Shown here one piece after another: positions 33,212 to 45,519 of a stretch of DNA of 64,000 nt (its first letter is position 1; each line of letters opens with the position of its first letter). Location: contig NC_054558.1 of assembly GCF_017654505.1 (NCBI RefSeq), positions 12,629,278-12,693,277 on the forward strand, written 5' to 3'. The stretch comes from Polyodon spathula (Eukaryota > Chordata > Actinopteri > Acipenseriformes > Polyodontidae). Under the pieces are notes generated by a model, which ran no database searches, was not told where the DNA came from, and worked only from the letters and a program-made list of their open reading frames with translations. The position numbers were made by a program, and so were the translations under genes.

Positions 33212-33916
33212 GTGTCCTCTGAATATTTATACTGGTCAAAGGATTTTTCTGTTCTATCTATTTGTCTGTCAAAAGAACAGAAAGTGCTCTTTTCTACTAA
33301 GGGCTCTGCCCCTCATGTATCTCTTGCTAAGCAACCAGAACGAGCCTGGAAAGATTTGGGTCCATGGGTGTTAGCACTAGCTAAATTAGTTGATTGGGTG
33401 CCAGCGCCCAGAGGCGAGTACTCTCTGTCCGAGCAAGCGTACCAGATGTTACAAAGAGGGGCCTGGGCATGCCATCGAGTGGCTGTGGAGCTTTCAAACA
33501 TGCCTGGGCCACAGGATGTCATGTTGTTACATGACCCTGAGCTGGCCTGGTTGAAAGACATACCCCAGCAACTGTGGCCCACCAGTGAAAATGATTTTGA
33601 TCGTATTAAGAATTGCGAACCTTTGGTGGTGACACCCAAAAGCAAGCACAGACCCAAACGAAAACAATACTCCTTGGGACAGGATGCTACTGACAGCATA
33701 AAACCACTGTCAGAAGAACTGGTATTAAAAGGAGCCATCATTCAGGCCCCGGAAGCTTGGTGCAAACAGGAAGTAACTTATTTGGGTCACAAACTATCAA
33801 CTGCAGGAAAGTCGCTGGGGTCTGAAAAATGCAAGCTATATTCCTTTATGGCACTAAAACAGGCCCTTTCTAGCAGCCCCTGCCTGGGACTAACTGACCA
33901 TGGTCACAGTAGTTAA
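33212..33916 (+). pseudogene. Retroviral reverse transcriptase, catalytic core deleted
   Basis: An open frame of 234 codons. Its middle matches the N-terminal lead-in of gamma/epsilon RT (LWPTSENDFDRIKNCEP, then KPLSEELVLKGAI). After IQAPEAW it jumps to VTYLGHKLS, which belongs near the RT thumb/connection, then KQALSSSPCLGL. The fingers/palm core with the YXDD motif is missing. It cannot copy RNA. Sequence before about 33450 is less clear and may be rearranged. Confidence 0.65.
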
Positions 33917-34310
33917 ATGCGCAGCACACACTAACTCCACTGATGTTGTTTCCCTAGGTAATGCATGTGCAGACGCAGCAGCTAAAGCTGCAGCTACACA
34001 GGGGACCACCCTTGCTGCCTCATTGTTTACTACTATTGTTACTGACCAACCCTTTTCTCTCCAAGATATTCTTTGATTTACAGGCCTCCACCAATGACAA
34101 GGAGAAACATAAATGGAAACAACATGGTGGCCAATCCTCTTCTGGTCTGTGGTTAGGCCCTAACGGCAAGCCCATACTACCCCGATCTTGCAATCCCTTT
34201 ATGTGTAAGTGGGCACACGGTCTTCACCATGTGTCCAAAGGAGGGGTAGTAGATTATGTCTATCAATTTTGGTTTTGTTTTGGTTTTACTGCTTTTTGCT
34301 GAATAATATT
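33905..34310 (+). pseudogene. Retroviral RNase H end and integrase zinc region
   Basis: A decayed frame has GNACADAAAKAAA, typical of the RNase H C-terminus, then FSLQDILDLQAST and, near 34205-34250, CKWAHGLHHVSKGG, which resembles the integrase HHCC region. The catalytic D,D-35-E core is not present between here and 34476, so integrase is deleted internally. Confidence 0.6.
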
Positions 34311-34475
34311 GCTCCAAATGTGTTATATGTATGCAGAACAACATGGGAAGGGGTACAGGTGTTCCCATGTCCGCCCATCCCAAACCTAATCAGCCATTTG
34401 ACCATAAAATGATGGATTTCATTGAACTAACCCCATGGCAAGGGAAAAAGTATTTGAAAAGCAAATTGACAAAAA

Positions 34476-35015
34476 TTGTGTGCTGAAACTGGGCTGGCCT
34501 GGGGAACGGTACTACCTTTGGCTCTGATGTACATGAGGGGACGCCCTCATGCTGCACATGGTTTGAGTCCCCATAAGGTTTTGACTGGTCGCATTATGTG
34601 TATGCCTAATCAGTTGCCCCACACCAGACACAAGTTAACGCTCCAAGGCTGTGATGATGAGCTCATGGCATACTGTGTCGCTCTTAACAATGTGCTTAAG
34701 AATCTCTTTTCTAGGGTAATAGTTGCCCTGCCAGACCCAACTAAAGGACCTTTATACAACGTCCACCCCGGCGATTGGGTGGTGATCAAGGACCTTCGGA
34801 GGAAGTATTGGCACCAACAGCACTGGACTGGACCATTCCAAGTATTGCTGACAAGTCCCACCGCAATAAAGGTAGCTGAGAGGTCCACGTGGGTCCACGT
34901 CAGACACTGCAGGAAGGTACCGCACGATCCAGACCAAGATGTTTCCACTCAAGTTTCTCCTGAGACTAGTCACCATGCTCTTGAGCATGTGTCTCCTCAC
35001 CCTGCTGCTCCTTGA
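34476..35015 (+). pseudogene. Retroviral integrase, C-terminal part
   Basis: A 179-codon frame. It begins after the core with GLAWGTVLPLALMYMRGRPH and GLSPHKVLTGR, then the C-terminal DNA-binding SH3-like module GDWVVIKDLRRKYW, HWTGPFQVLL. Its end overlaps the putative env start at 34939 by 77 nt, an arrangement common in simple retroviruses. Confidence 0.75.
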
Positions 35016-35611
35016 GTCTCCCAGTATTAAAGCAAAAAGAAAAACACTGCACCAGTGGAGAGCTGAACATGATGTAGACCATACAGTAATGCCCGGTGAT
35101 CTCTGTTGCACCACACTACCAGGAACACTTTGAATATCATCGAACCTTGCTATGTTTGTTCTCTAATGACACAATCAGCAGGGGAACCTTTCCCCTTGTA
35201 CTCAGTAGAAGTGTCAACAAACACCCTTGCACCTGCAGTGACTATGGTTATGGCCTCCAGCACGGAAATGACACAACAGAGCTGTATAAACGAGATGGTG
35301 GATCTCCACAACAAGAGCCAAAATGTATCCATGAAAATTTTTAGAGAAGCCATGAATATTTATACAGGAACTGATCGCAGCACCTCTGACTGTACCGTCA
35401 ACAATGCTGACTGTTATTCGAATGATACTCTGAGTATACCTGTACAGTGGTGTAAGCAATTGGTTGGTGGGCCGAATTGAAACACGCCATTAAGTCACAC
35501 TGTCCCACGAACTGCCTCTTTCTCCAACAACACCCTTTGTCGGTGTCGGGGAAACAGGACAAATGGAGTATTTATGGGTGTTTCACACTGCGAAACATAT
35601 GTGTACCCTTT
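34939..35611 (+). pseudogene. Retroviral env, surface-subunit fragments
   Basis: The frame at 34939 starts with a hydrophobic signal-like stretch (LLRLVTMLLSMCLLTLLLL) and closes at 35133 after CCTTLPGTL. A second frame (35106-35480) is Cys-rich with N-glycosylation-type sites (NKSQ, NVSM, NDTL). Sequence after 35480 seems to continue env until the solo LTR insertion at 35612. Broken by stops and frame changes. Env identity rests on position, signal peptide and glycosylation sites. Confidence 0.6.
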
Positions 35612-36292
35612 TGTGACGGAAACATAAGTTCTGGTGATGAATCTTCCTCCCGACCTGTGAGGGCGCTAAAGAACGAGAGGAGAAGTATCTGGAAAGGCTG
35701 GCCTGACAGTTCATTTCCGGGTCAGGGAAGTGGGTCAGCCTGGAAAGAAGCGAGACTCTGTTGTAAGACCGTATTGATTTGAAAGGTAAACGAGAGGCAG
35801 CTGCAACCGTTTACCTAGATATCATGCGGGATTACATATAGGGGCCAGGGTAACGCTGATCTTTTCCTTCTTTTGGGTAACGTGAGGAGAGAAGGACTGA
35901 GAGAGGAGCTCTCAGAGTGTATTACGTGTTGTGTGTTGTATTTGTTTGTTTATAATTGTCTGTCTTTTTCGCACCACTAGACAGTTAACGCACACCTCCG
36001 GAGCTGTCGCCACGTAAAGCACTATCCGGAGCACCACTGCACAGAGCACCTGCACGTTTGAATATCACCCAGGACTGGTGACCGTGCCTTTGTTTGTGTG
36101 TGAGACTGTACTGTGTTCGCCATCCCCACGCTTTACACATTGTTGTGTACGGCCGGGGATTTATTATTTGACGGTCGCCAGACCTGGAAACAGCACAAAT
36201 AAACACTTGTTCACTGAATCACTGTTGTCTGTTCATCACTCCTGCATCGCATCACCGCTACACCTGCTCCCCTTACCAACCACTTTGCCACA
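35612..36292 (+). mobile_element. Solo LTR (Gypsy-like) in retroviral env
   Basis: A 681-bp element starts TGTGACGGAAAC and ends TTTGCCACA. CCTTT is duplicated on both sides (35607-35611 and 36293-36297). It contains an AATAAA (36198-36203). It has no interior, so it is what remains after LTR-LTR recombination. It differs from the other LTR families in the window. Confidence 0.9.
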
Positions 36293-36297
36293 CCTTT

Positions 36298-36475
36298 TTA
36301 ATAGCTATATATGTTTGTATATTCTGCCTAAAGAAACTGTGCACTAGAGCTACTGATTTCGCTTTTAATATGCCCTTGCTTACCAGGGAAGGTGAATGCA
36401 ATAATGAAGATGAGGAAGAATCCCTTTGCAGGATTGCAATTATCTGTGTTGTAATTATATTACAAAAGGAGGGAA
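36298..36475 (+). pseudogene. Env C-terminal remnant and polypurine tract
   Basis: After the solo LTR a short frame with a hydrophobic stretch (IAIICVVIILQ) resembles the end of an Env transmembrane subunit. The purine run 'aaaaggagggaa' (36464-36475) is the polypurine tract before the 3' LTR. Confidence 0.55.
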
Positions 36476-37015
36476 TGTAGGGGAATAATTGCATAGAACC
36501 ATTCCTGTACCTGTTTGTTGCTACCCTGTACTACATTTATTCACAGAGTTATATGTTTTAAAATCTTTTGAGTTTGTGATCTATTAAGTTTATAGAAATA
36601 AAGTAAATGTATTAAACTGCAGATGTGTAGCTGGGAACCAAACTGTGGGTGGTGGGACAAAATAAACTTTTATTGCATTACCACCTACAGAGTTGACTTC
36701 TCACTACCTCGTAAATACCTGTCCCCCCAGCTTATTGGTTGATCTTTATTGTATTACCTCGTAAATACCTGTGCCCCCTATTGTTAATTACCCCATCTGA
36801 GCTGGCTCCAGCTTATTGTTTGAAAGGGGAATGACCCTGTCTCTCTGTAAAGGTATAATAACTGTATGCTAACTCTGTATGGCAGAACACTGCTCGGGTT
36901 TCCTAGGACTGATGTGCTGAGCTGATCTCGTTTGCGCAAACTAATAAAGCTTTATATCTCTGAACACCTGGTGCAGTTGGCTCTTTTAGTTGCAGACCTG
37001 AAAAGTTCCATGACA
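36476..37015 (+). repeat. 3' LTR of the endogenous retrovirus
   Basis: 540 bp, starting TGTAGGGG after the polypurine tract and ending CATGACA. Internally a short block ('acctcgtaaatacctgt') is repeated at 36708 and 36757. It matches the 5' LTR over its last part, including AATAAA at 36941-36946. Confidence 0.82.
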
Positions 37016-37635
37016 GTTGGCCCAGAAATAATAACACCCCCAACACGTAACACAAACACAATCACCAGTCCACAGTTTATCGTGAAACAAAGTGCAGTGT
37101 TGTCCGGGTTAGTGCTAGCCTTTAGCAACAGTGCTGGATTGTGTGAGTCGTTTAAATAACAACAAAGATTATATTTATTAACGCCAAAACAAACAAAACA
37201 CTCATGATAATGACACAGATTTTTCCTTCCCCTTCAACTTAACCATAACAAGGAACCACCTCGACTCTGCTATGATCCTCCCAACCACTATGGCTGTCCT
37301 GTGCTGGCTGTGGTCAGCGGCTTCCGGGGAGAGTGGGGTCCTCCTCTCTCAGCTTGACTGGCGATTGCAGCCTGTATGAAGGTTGGTCTGGTGGTGCCGT
37401 CCATGGCTTCCTATTCACAGGGTTGGGTCATGCAGGTTCCGGGTGCTGTGTGGTCAGGCCGCCTCTTCTCCAGACGCTCACCCTCCTGGACCACAGCCTC
37501 AGCCCGTTTTTCATGAGACAAGACGATCTCTAGGGAGCTTTGGGCAACAAGCCAGACCTTTCTCGCAGGACAGTAAGGGTCAGGTTGCAGACAAAGGCCT
37601 TCAGGGCCAGGTCCTCTTGGATGGCTTGCGGAAAT
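37016..37635. other. Retroelement-like DNA, unclassified
   Basis: GC-richer than the surrounding host DNA and next to a Gypsy gag fragment on the minus strand, so probably part of the same decayed element. LTR ends are not recognised. Confidence 0.35.
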
Positions 37636-37908
37636 TCAGTGCCCCTTCCAGGCCAGATAACTGATGTTAGCTTCAAATATGCCCAGTTTCTTTCCTGGGC
37701 CTTGGGAGCAAAGAGCCAGGTGTAGGTGCAGGCCAACTGCAAGCTCAAGTCTCCCAAAGCGGTGATCTAGGGCTGTGGCTAGTACGTCATAACCGACCAC
37801 CTCGTCTGAGCCCAGGTCCAGTAGAACCTGCAGCATTTCCCCTTTCAATGCAGCTTCCAGCTGTCCAGCCTTCTCAGTAGGCCTCCAGCCATTAGTGAGC
37901 ACCGCCAT
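37636..37908 (-). pseudogene. Gypsy-type gag fragment
   Basis: The minus frame reads MAVLTNGWRPTEKAGQLEA and then LKGEMLQVLLDLG, VVGYDVLATALDHRFGR. This follows the W....KA..L...L.G.A..VL..L pattern of Ty3/Gypsy capsid proteins ending in a LDHRFG-like motif. No pol accompanies it. It is a relic. Confidence 0.55.
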
Positions 37909-37909
37909 T

Positions 37910-38940
37910 TTGAACTTAGCTTAAGCTTCCCATGGGGATTTTCTATCATAGCGGCCTGTCTTCACTGTATGCTTCCCCACCTCTGGCACTCTGTCACTCT
38001 CACACTGCTCATCTCCCGCAACCGGCACGGGGCAATGTCGGGGCTTAACTCTGCGTTCTCCCAACAAGCACACACTCAGCTCAGCTATCAGTGTCCCTTA
38101 ACTACCACAGGAATTCAGGTTGATGGTTTGTAAACAAGGCAAGGCATCCTGGCTCAAACAGGCTAGTAATTCGCTGACTTTTTCCCTGTCAGTCCATCCA
38201 TTTATCATTGCCATCATTTTGAATAGTTTCAGAAAGTCTTGTCTGCCATTACCGTCATACTGTGGCTGGCTATGGTAGGCCCCTTTGTTTACGTCCTGCC
38301 GAGCCGAGAGAGAGTCCGGTGGTGACAGGTTTCTGCAGGTGTGTGCTTTTAGTTAGTTGCTTCTACAATGGTTTGCACCTTGTAAGAAGAGGTGTAAAGT
38401 TTTGGAGGGTCAGCAATTTACTAAGTGCAAGGCAAAAGCATTACATTGCATTATACTAATTGCGCTCGCTTATTATCCAGATCGTCCAATTCCATGCTCT
38501 TTTCTTCATTTGAATACCTTTCAATATAATTTTAATGGGGATTAATGATGGCAAAGTTAAATTTGATAGGGGGTTCACAAGGCCAGGTGAACACCATTCT
38601 TTACATATCCAGCGTTTTCAGCGACCGTTAAAACCAGACTTTATGGCTGCTAAACATGATTTACAGCGGCATTATGGGGGTTTTGCACCTGCAATCACTG
38701 CTTGTATCCTTGCATCATCCCCAAAATGTTATATAACATCTTCTTTCTGATCTCAATCCTTCAGTACAGTAAGCTTTACAAGAACCAAAATATTGCCAAA
38801 CGGTATTTGTACTCATCCTGACAAACCTTTGTTGTTGTTTGTTCCATTACAATACTGTTACTCCATATAATCCTAGGCAAGTCTGGCCATTTCAGGTCCT
38901 TACAATGGACAGGTAGAGTATAAACAGACACAATATCAGA
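37910..38940. other. No gene recognised
   Basis: Mixed sequence between the gag fragment and the V duplicon. A stretch around 38380-38720 has protein-like composition in shifted frames and may be a decayed retroelement, but I could not place it. Confidence 0.35.
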
Positions 38941-39184
38941 GAGCAATAGTGGGCCTATGTCAAACAATGATGAGGATAGCTAAATATTTAATATTAACAA
39001 CATGGGAGAAAACTGGTCCTGGAAAGCAATGGATTGCTAGTATTAGTATTACTTTTGAAACATTACAATGTGATGTACTGAATATCCTCAAATACCAGAA
39101 TCATTTAAAATACATTATTACACAAGAGTCGTTTCACAATTCAAATACAAACACCAAAGAATACGTTTTAATAAAACAAGAAGC

Positions 39185-39300
39185 CAAGTGTGAGCATGTA
39201 AGCTCCTTATATCATACAGTTACATGTGAGCGTGCAAGCTCTTATATCATGCAGTCAAGTGTGAACGTGCAAGCTCCTTATATCATGCAATCAAGGTCCG
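39185..39300. repeat. 36-bp tandem repeat, 3 copies
   Basis: Unit around 'gtgcaagctccttatatcat'. It appears with 4 copies at 49145-49295 and 1 at 60603-60645, so copy number differs between duplicons. Confidence 0.9.
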
Positions 39301-40028
39301 ATGTAATTTCACTCAAACTTCAAACTGGGATTTCATTGTCAACCAAAGCTGCACAGATAGTATCGGAAAAAACAATAAGGAGCTTTAGTGTGATTTCAGG
39401 GAAACTACTTGGCAGGAATTAATGTACATGTGAAAGACAGGTCTTTTCAATTAAAGAATTCAAGCTGGTATACAACTGTAAGTCTCCCTGGGTAAGGGCA
39501 TCTGCTAATAAATAAATAACAAAGACTAAAAACACCACTAGATGTTGCTGTGCTTCTGTTTAAAAACATCATCAGTTCATAGAATGTGAAGGTGTGAAAC
39601 TAAACCATACTGTAAGCAAACAATCACTTGCGATAGAATGGTGCCCATTTGTGAAGCATGTTCTTCTATTTTACAAAGAAATATGGAGGGGGGCACTGTA
39701 AGATAAAAGATCCACTAAAAGAAGTCATTCAGTCACTTCTGGAAATAAGGTTGTGACAGACTGGTCAACAGTGACGCAATGCACAATAAATGCAGTCCAG
39801 AGCCTGGTGGCAAAAATAAACACAAAATAAACAAAAGCAACAACAAAAGCTGTCCCTTTGCCTTTAATTCTATAAACATGCATGATATTAGCCATGGACC
39901 ACAGTCAATGAGTACAGAGAATAGAACCATCTGTCTGTTATTTTCCAAAGACATTTTCAGCCTTGGCAGGAAACCAAATGGAAGTGAGGGTGTACTGCAT
40001 TCTTTTCACCATCATCATCATCTTTTTT

Positions 40029-40050
40029 TATTATCACACGATGTGAAATT
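40029..40050 (+). promoter_or_regulatory. Candidate V7 promoter motif
   Basis: 'tatcacacgatgtgaaatt' matches a motif kept before V8, V10, V11, V12 and V14 (best copy at V10: tcacatgacatgaagtg). It resembles a CRE half-site. Confidence 0.45.
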
Positions 40051-40195
40051 AATATTAATAACATGTCACAGATGAACCCCACACCCACATGAGAAGGAAG
40101 CTTATAGACAGAGCAGATCACTTATCTAAGTTCATATGAAGGGGATACAGGGGAATCTCTATCTTTCTGAGTAGATTAATCTGCATATGCAAAAT

Positions 40196-40762
<567 letters not shown>

Positions 40763-40801
40763 CACAGTGTTGCATGCGAGTGCTGATCCAGTGCAAAATC
40801 T
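40763..40801 (+). promoter_or_regulatory. V7 RSS
   Basis: CACAGTG at 40763-40769, 23-bp spacer, nonamer GCAAAATCT at 40793-40801. Confidence 0.82.
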
Positions 40802-41510
40802 AAACCAGGATGCAGAACAGTCTCTAGCTGTGGTTGTGGTGTGTTTTAGTTTTAGCTCCAAAGTGCATGACTGAACAGGAAAGCATAACCACCTAGATCA
40901 GTCAGTGGTCTGTGTGTTTTGTAATATTACAAAGCCCATAGTGTCCCATTGATGAGCGCAATGATGCCTTGTGTTAAAAAAATCTACAATAAACTTAGTC
41001 AAGCAGACAAATACTGTGGCTAGTGTCTTGTTACTAGGTGTGCTAATGACAAACTGCATGTGGTGCTGTCTGTTTCTATATATCAGTTCGGGAGGGATAG
41101 TCCATATGATTCACTCCTCTAACCCACTCCTGTCACTCATGATTAACAGACTAATTATCATTGTTGTATTCAATTAGCATTTTGTCACCATTTCTCAGTT
41201 TAAAAAGGCAAGACAACCTCAAAAACCAAAAACTTGCAAAGCAATAGATAAAATGCCTAGTAAACATATATTATCAGAATACTGGAAATAGACTACAGAG
41301 ACGATGATGTTCCATTAATATCTTACAATTAATAAGGATTAGAAGTGATTTCCTTTGGCTGTCAGATGGAAGTTGAAAAAGATAAAAACGATGATTATCT
41401 TGTGAAAGGGGGGTGTGGGTATCCACTGACAGAAGGGAGAGACACAAAAGCCCCGATGTTGAAATGCCACAGGATTTATTTACAGTTATAATTACTGGTT
41501 GTCATCGCTA

Positions 41511-41700
41511 CCAGCAATGATAACTCCTAGGCAGGGTCAGATCCACGTGACTGTACCAGCAATGATAACTCCTAGGCAGGGTCAGATCCACGTGACTATA
41601 CCAGCAATGATAACTCCTAGGCAGGGTCAGATCCACGTGACTGTACCAACAATGATAACTCCTAGGCAGGGTAAAATCCACGTGACTGTACCAGCAATGG
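41511..41700. repeat. 45-bp tandem repeat with E-box, 4 copies
   Basis: Each unit contains 'gataactcctaggcagggt' and then CACGTG. Homologous arrays at 51585-51690 and 62700-62850 have fewer copies and some CATGTG variants. Confidence 0.92.
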
Positions 41701-42064
41701 TAAAGTGTGCAGGCATGTATACACAAACTGGAGTGTAAACAAAAGAAATACGAAGCTACAAAATATGTGCCTATAGCCCCCCTTGCAGGAACCTGAACTC
41801 ACACACCCTATGTATACATTGACAGGATTTAAAATCCTGTAACTAAACACTGTCATTTATTGGTACACAAGCAATCTGGAGTTTGTCAACTGCGTGGAAA
41901 CCAGGCCAATGTTGACTCTATCAGTCCTGGCTCATCAGCCCAGTGTGTGCAGCTTTCTTTAATGTTCTACAGACTTCTACTGGTTTCCAAAACCTTCAGA
42001 TACCCTGCAAAGCTGACACAGCTCACCCAATCGGTATTGAGATAAATCCTCCTGATGACAAGAA

Positions 42065-42083
42065 CAGTCACATGATATGAAAT
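42065..42083 (+). promoter_or_regulatory. Candidate V8 promoter motif
   Basis: 'agtcacatgatatgaaatg' about 105-120 bp before the leader, the same motif as upstream of V10 and V12. Confidence 0.45.
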
Positions 42084-42182
42084 GGATGTCTGTGTTTACC
42101 CATGCTGCCCAGCTGTATGAATACACAGCTCATTCTCAACAGTCCAGCCATCTTCAGGGGAGCTATACTCCGTCTGTGTGTC

Positions 42183-42301
42183 ATGTCTGTAGTTTCTAAG
42201 CAAGCTGATTCTCAACGAAGGCTGCAGACAAAGTTCCTTGTGTGTTTCATGGTACTTTTTGTAATTGGTAAGTTTCAGTTCTGTTTTAAAAATTTGTTTC
42301 C

Positions 42302-42360
<59 letters not shown>

Positions 42361-42769
42361 CCCTGTTATTTTATTATTTTTAAAAGACAGTGAAGTAGTT
42401 TATTAAAAAAAAAAAAAAAAAAGTACATGATTGAAGCATATTTTTTATTTATTTAAGATTTTGTCCTTGGAAATACATTAACAATGGAAGAGTCTGAAAA
42501 AGAAGTTCAAGAAGGAGGATATGTCCATATTACTTGTAAATACACAACAAGTTATGCCAGCTACAATGTTTACTGGTACCGACATGATGAGGCGAATCCT
42601 CCTCTGTTTTTGATCCGGAGGTTTTCAGTCAACAATGCTGAACTGCGAGCTGACGATCTCGACACACGTTTTTCCATGGAGCTGAAAACCAGAGAGACAT
42701 CGACAACATTAACAATTACAGGATCACAGCTGAAAGATTCATCCACCTATTATTGTGCTCTCAGTGACT
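42183..42769 (+). CDS. V8: T-cell receptor V segment, apparently intact
   Basis: The leader exon (42183-42267) codes for MSVVSKQADSQRRLQTKF then a hydrophobic LVCFMVLFVI and ends in phase 1 before GTAAGT. The V exon starts at 42458 after TTTAAG, reading [18 protein letters not shown]. First Cys is in ITCKYT, Trp in VYWYRH, RFSMEL follows, and STYYCALSD carries the second Cys. No stop or frameshift is seen. The leader's N-terminal charged part is long for a TCR V. V12 is the broken duplicate of this segment. Confidence 0.9.
42303..42357. repeat. (AAT)n microsatellite in the V8 leader intron
   Basis: AAT repeat of about 54 bp. Confidence 0.95.
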
Positions 42770-42808
42770 CACAGTGCTGCATCCTGCTAAGTTACAGTGC
42801 AAAAACTA
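42770..42808 (+). promoter_or_regulatory. V8 RSS
   Basis: CACAGTG at 42770-42776. The nonamer GCAAAAACT sits after 22 bp, or CAAAAACTA after 23 bp. Slight spacer shortening is shared with V10. Confidence 0.78.
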
Positions 42809-42907
42809 TATCAGGCTGCAAATATAACCCAACACAGTAAAACACAGATGTGCCTGTTTCAAGTGGTGAAGAGAAACCGCTCCACATTTGCTGGAATATA
42901 GCCCATT

Positions 42908-43028
<121 letters not shown>

Positions 43029-43029
43029 C

Positions 43030-43755
43030 TATAATGAAATTGACTGATTGTGATATTAGTGGTGCCATATTAAATCTGACAGTATTGTTAATATTTGTTT
43101 AACTGGGGGATAGCTTTTGATTTTAACCTATGTGTTTTAAATCCTGAAACATCACAGTATTAGTTTATTATATCCATGAGGCATGGAAGGGAGGAACAGG
43201 TATCACTATCTATAGTGCCACATACATGTACTGTAGAATTCACTGGATACCTTCAGTTTGCTGAATTAATTCTGCCGAAGGTTTGAATTCTAAATTAATA
43301 AAAGAGGTGAAATGGGACAACCCTGTCTAGTTCCTCTGTACAGAGTAAAATGAAACTTCCAGTATGAACTGCTACAGATGACTATGAATATAGTGTCTTT
43401 ATCCAGCTCACAAAATTATCTCCAAACCCCATCCTTACTAAAGTACCTGTTATCTGATGAAAATCTACCTTTCATAAAGCCCTTCTGTTTGTGATGAATA
43501 ATGTTGTCGATAGCCTTTTGATGTCTAACTGCTACACGTTTTGGTATCATTTTTATTGTATTCTAGAACAAGACTTACATATGCTAGTTACCTCCTTGTT
43601 TAAAGAGGCTTAGTTGAAAACATCTAGAAGAAACAAGGTTCATATATAATTTTATGAGACATAAACTCAGAACTAAAACTATCTTCTCCTGAAACTTCAT
43701 TATTGGGTAAAGAGTGAAAAGTTATTTATTTTTGTGAACCTGATCTGAGAATCTA

Positions 43756-43786
<31 letters not shown>

Positions 43787-44327
43787 CTTCTGGTTCTGTT
43801 TTAGATTCATTTCCCCCCCAGAAAGTCTTCTTCAATAGCTTCATCATTTTTTGTAGTAAGAGGCAGAGGCATGGTTACTGATGTGAGGTCCTGCTTCTGT
43901 TTTTGTTCTATTTGTAGGAATTATATTGGATTCTTTCATTTTCTTCAGTGTGTATGCAGAGACTTTACCTGACTTTTTACCATGTTCATGGTATTTCTTT
44001 CTAGCTCCATTCGTTTTGAATACTTCTTCGTCAGATAGATGTTTATTTAGTTGATATTTCAGTTTAATAAGTAAAGGTTATATTTTGGCAGAACAATTTT
44101 TCTTGTTTGTTTTTCCGCTATTTTTATTGATCTTCTAAAGTTTTATTTTAATCAGTCGCTCTTTTTTCTTTGAAGAAAAAAAATATATAATTATATTCGA
44201 GCTTATGCTTTAAAAGCATCCATAGAATATTTGAATAAACCTCACCATTGTTATTTATTTAAATATATTATAAATGGCTTTTATCACATAGAAATTCAAA
44301 TTATCTTTGGTGAGAGAATTTTAAAAC
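43030..44327. other. Intergenic DNA, no gene seen
   Basis: AT-rich, with a T-tract at 43756-43783. Nothing coding is recognised. This stretch is missing from unit 2. Confidence 0.45.
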
Positions 44328-44332
44328 ACCAT

Positions 44333-44595
44333 TGTCACAAAGACGGCCGGAGTGGGGGACGTCAGACCAGAAACAGGAACCAGGAAATAAACGACAGAGA
44401 GGTGGAGTTTAGGGGAGCTGATTTAATAGTGCACAGACAGACAGAAAAAAAAATGATTGCAAAGACAAACAAGAACGGGACATGGCACTGATAGCCAAAA
44501 TAAACAGATAAACAAAACGGACTAACACTAAACAAACACGGTGAACTGATCTTCTTCTTCTTCTTCTTCTTCTTCTTCTTCTTCTTCTTCTTCTT

Positions 44596-44627
<32 letters not shown>

Positions 44628-44967
44628 CTCCATCTCCAACTCCTTTCTCCACTCACCGAACACACAACCCCGAGTGGGTGAAAACATGCAGCTTTTATGC
44701 AGCTGTACCGAGACTCGATTGCTAATCAATTATTCAATTGGAGTCGCGGTACAACTGCATGTGAATTAATAAAGTGCAATTCCTCGTGCTCACATATTAT
44801 TACTTTTTACTTGCACATGAAGTGCTGTGCAATCCTCGTGCCTAAATAGAAATATACATTTTAAACACTTGTGTTACCAAGACCCATTTATATCCCGTTT
44901 ACCAATGGCTATACACCAACATTAACACACAACACAAAATTTACACAGGGGCGGGCACTTTACCACA
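44333..44967 (-). mobile_element. Solo LTR of family A
   Basis: 635 bp, TGTCACAAAG...TTACCACA, with a perfect 5-bp target duplication ACCAT (44328-44332, 44968-44972). It aligns to both LTRs of the element at 3901 and contains a TTC microsatellite at 44549-44625. Element polarity follows the minus strand. Confidence 0.93.
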
Positions 44968-45079
44968 ACCATCAAGCACTTTTTTAAATATATATGAGTA
45001 GATAGATTAAGTAACTAGTGTAACAGGAATCGGACAGGATCCTTAATATGTATCTCTTAACAGTAGCATTAGAACAGGA

Positions 45080-45340
45080 AAACATGATACAGCAGTGAAT
45101 ATTGAAGAAAATATAAAACAAACACTGGATATTGAATACATCATGAAACAGCAGTGGATATTGAATACATCATGAAACAGCACTGGATACTGAATATATC
45201 ATGAAACAGCAGTGGATATTGAATACATCATGAAACAGCACTGGATACTGAATATATCATGAAACAGCAGTGGATATTGAATACATCATGAAACAGCAGT
45301 GGATATTGAATACATCATGAAACAGCATTGAGCACTGAAG
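45080..45340. repeat. 29-bp tandem repeat in alternating variants
   Basis: About nine copies of 'catgaaacagcagtggatat' plus 'tgaatacat'. Two variants (agtggatattg and actggatactg) alternate in part, giving a 58-bp higher-order period. Confidence 0.92.
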
Positions 45341-45519
45341 GTAAGTGCTACTAATTACAAAAGTAACGACATAACACAATGTCTCTTTTCCAACCATGCT
45401 TACTATTTGTATGGATATAAAGTTAATTTATAGCAGTCAAGTCATCTGCAGGGAAACTACTTGGGGGAATAATGGTGTCTGTAGTCTCAAGCTGATTCTC
45501 AAAAAAGGCTGCAAGAAAT

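Larger units (their letters stand above)
19577..37015 (+). mobile_element. Endogenous retrovirus (epsilon/gamma-like), broken and bearing nested insertions
   Basis: The outermost element of the nested block. Its related ends lie at 19577-19841 (5' LTR, shortened) and 36476-37015 (3' LTR). Order inside: primer-binding-like site, a leader with about 100-bp tandem repeats, gag, protease, a deleted RT/RNase H, integrase, env, polypurine tract. A TIR element, a Gypsy element and a CR1 LINE occupy 20430-30623, and a solo LTR sits in env at 35612-36292. All genes carry stops, frameshifts or deletions, so it is defective. Epsilon/gamma affinity is inferred from the MGQ Gag start, single knuckle, RT lead-in style and env overlapping integrase. 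Confidence 0.8.
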
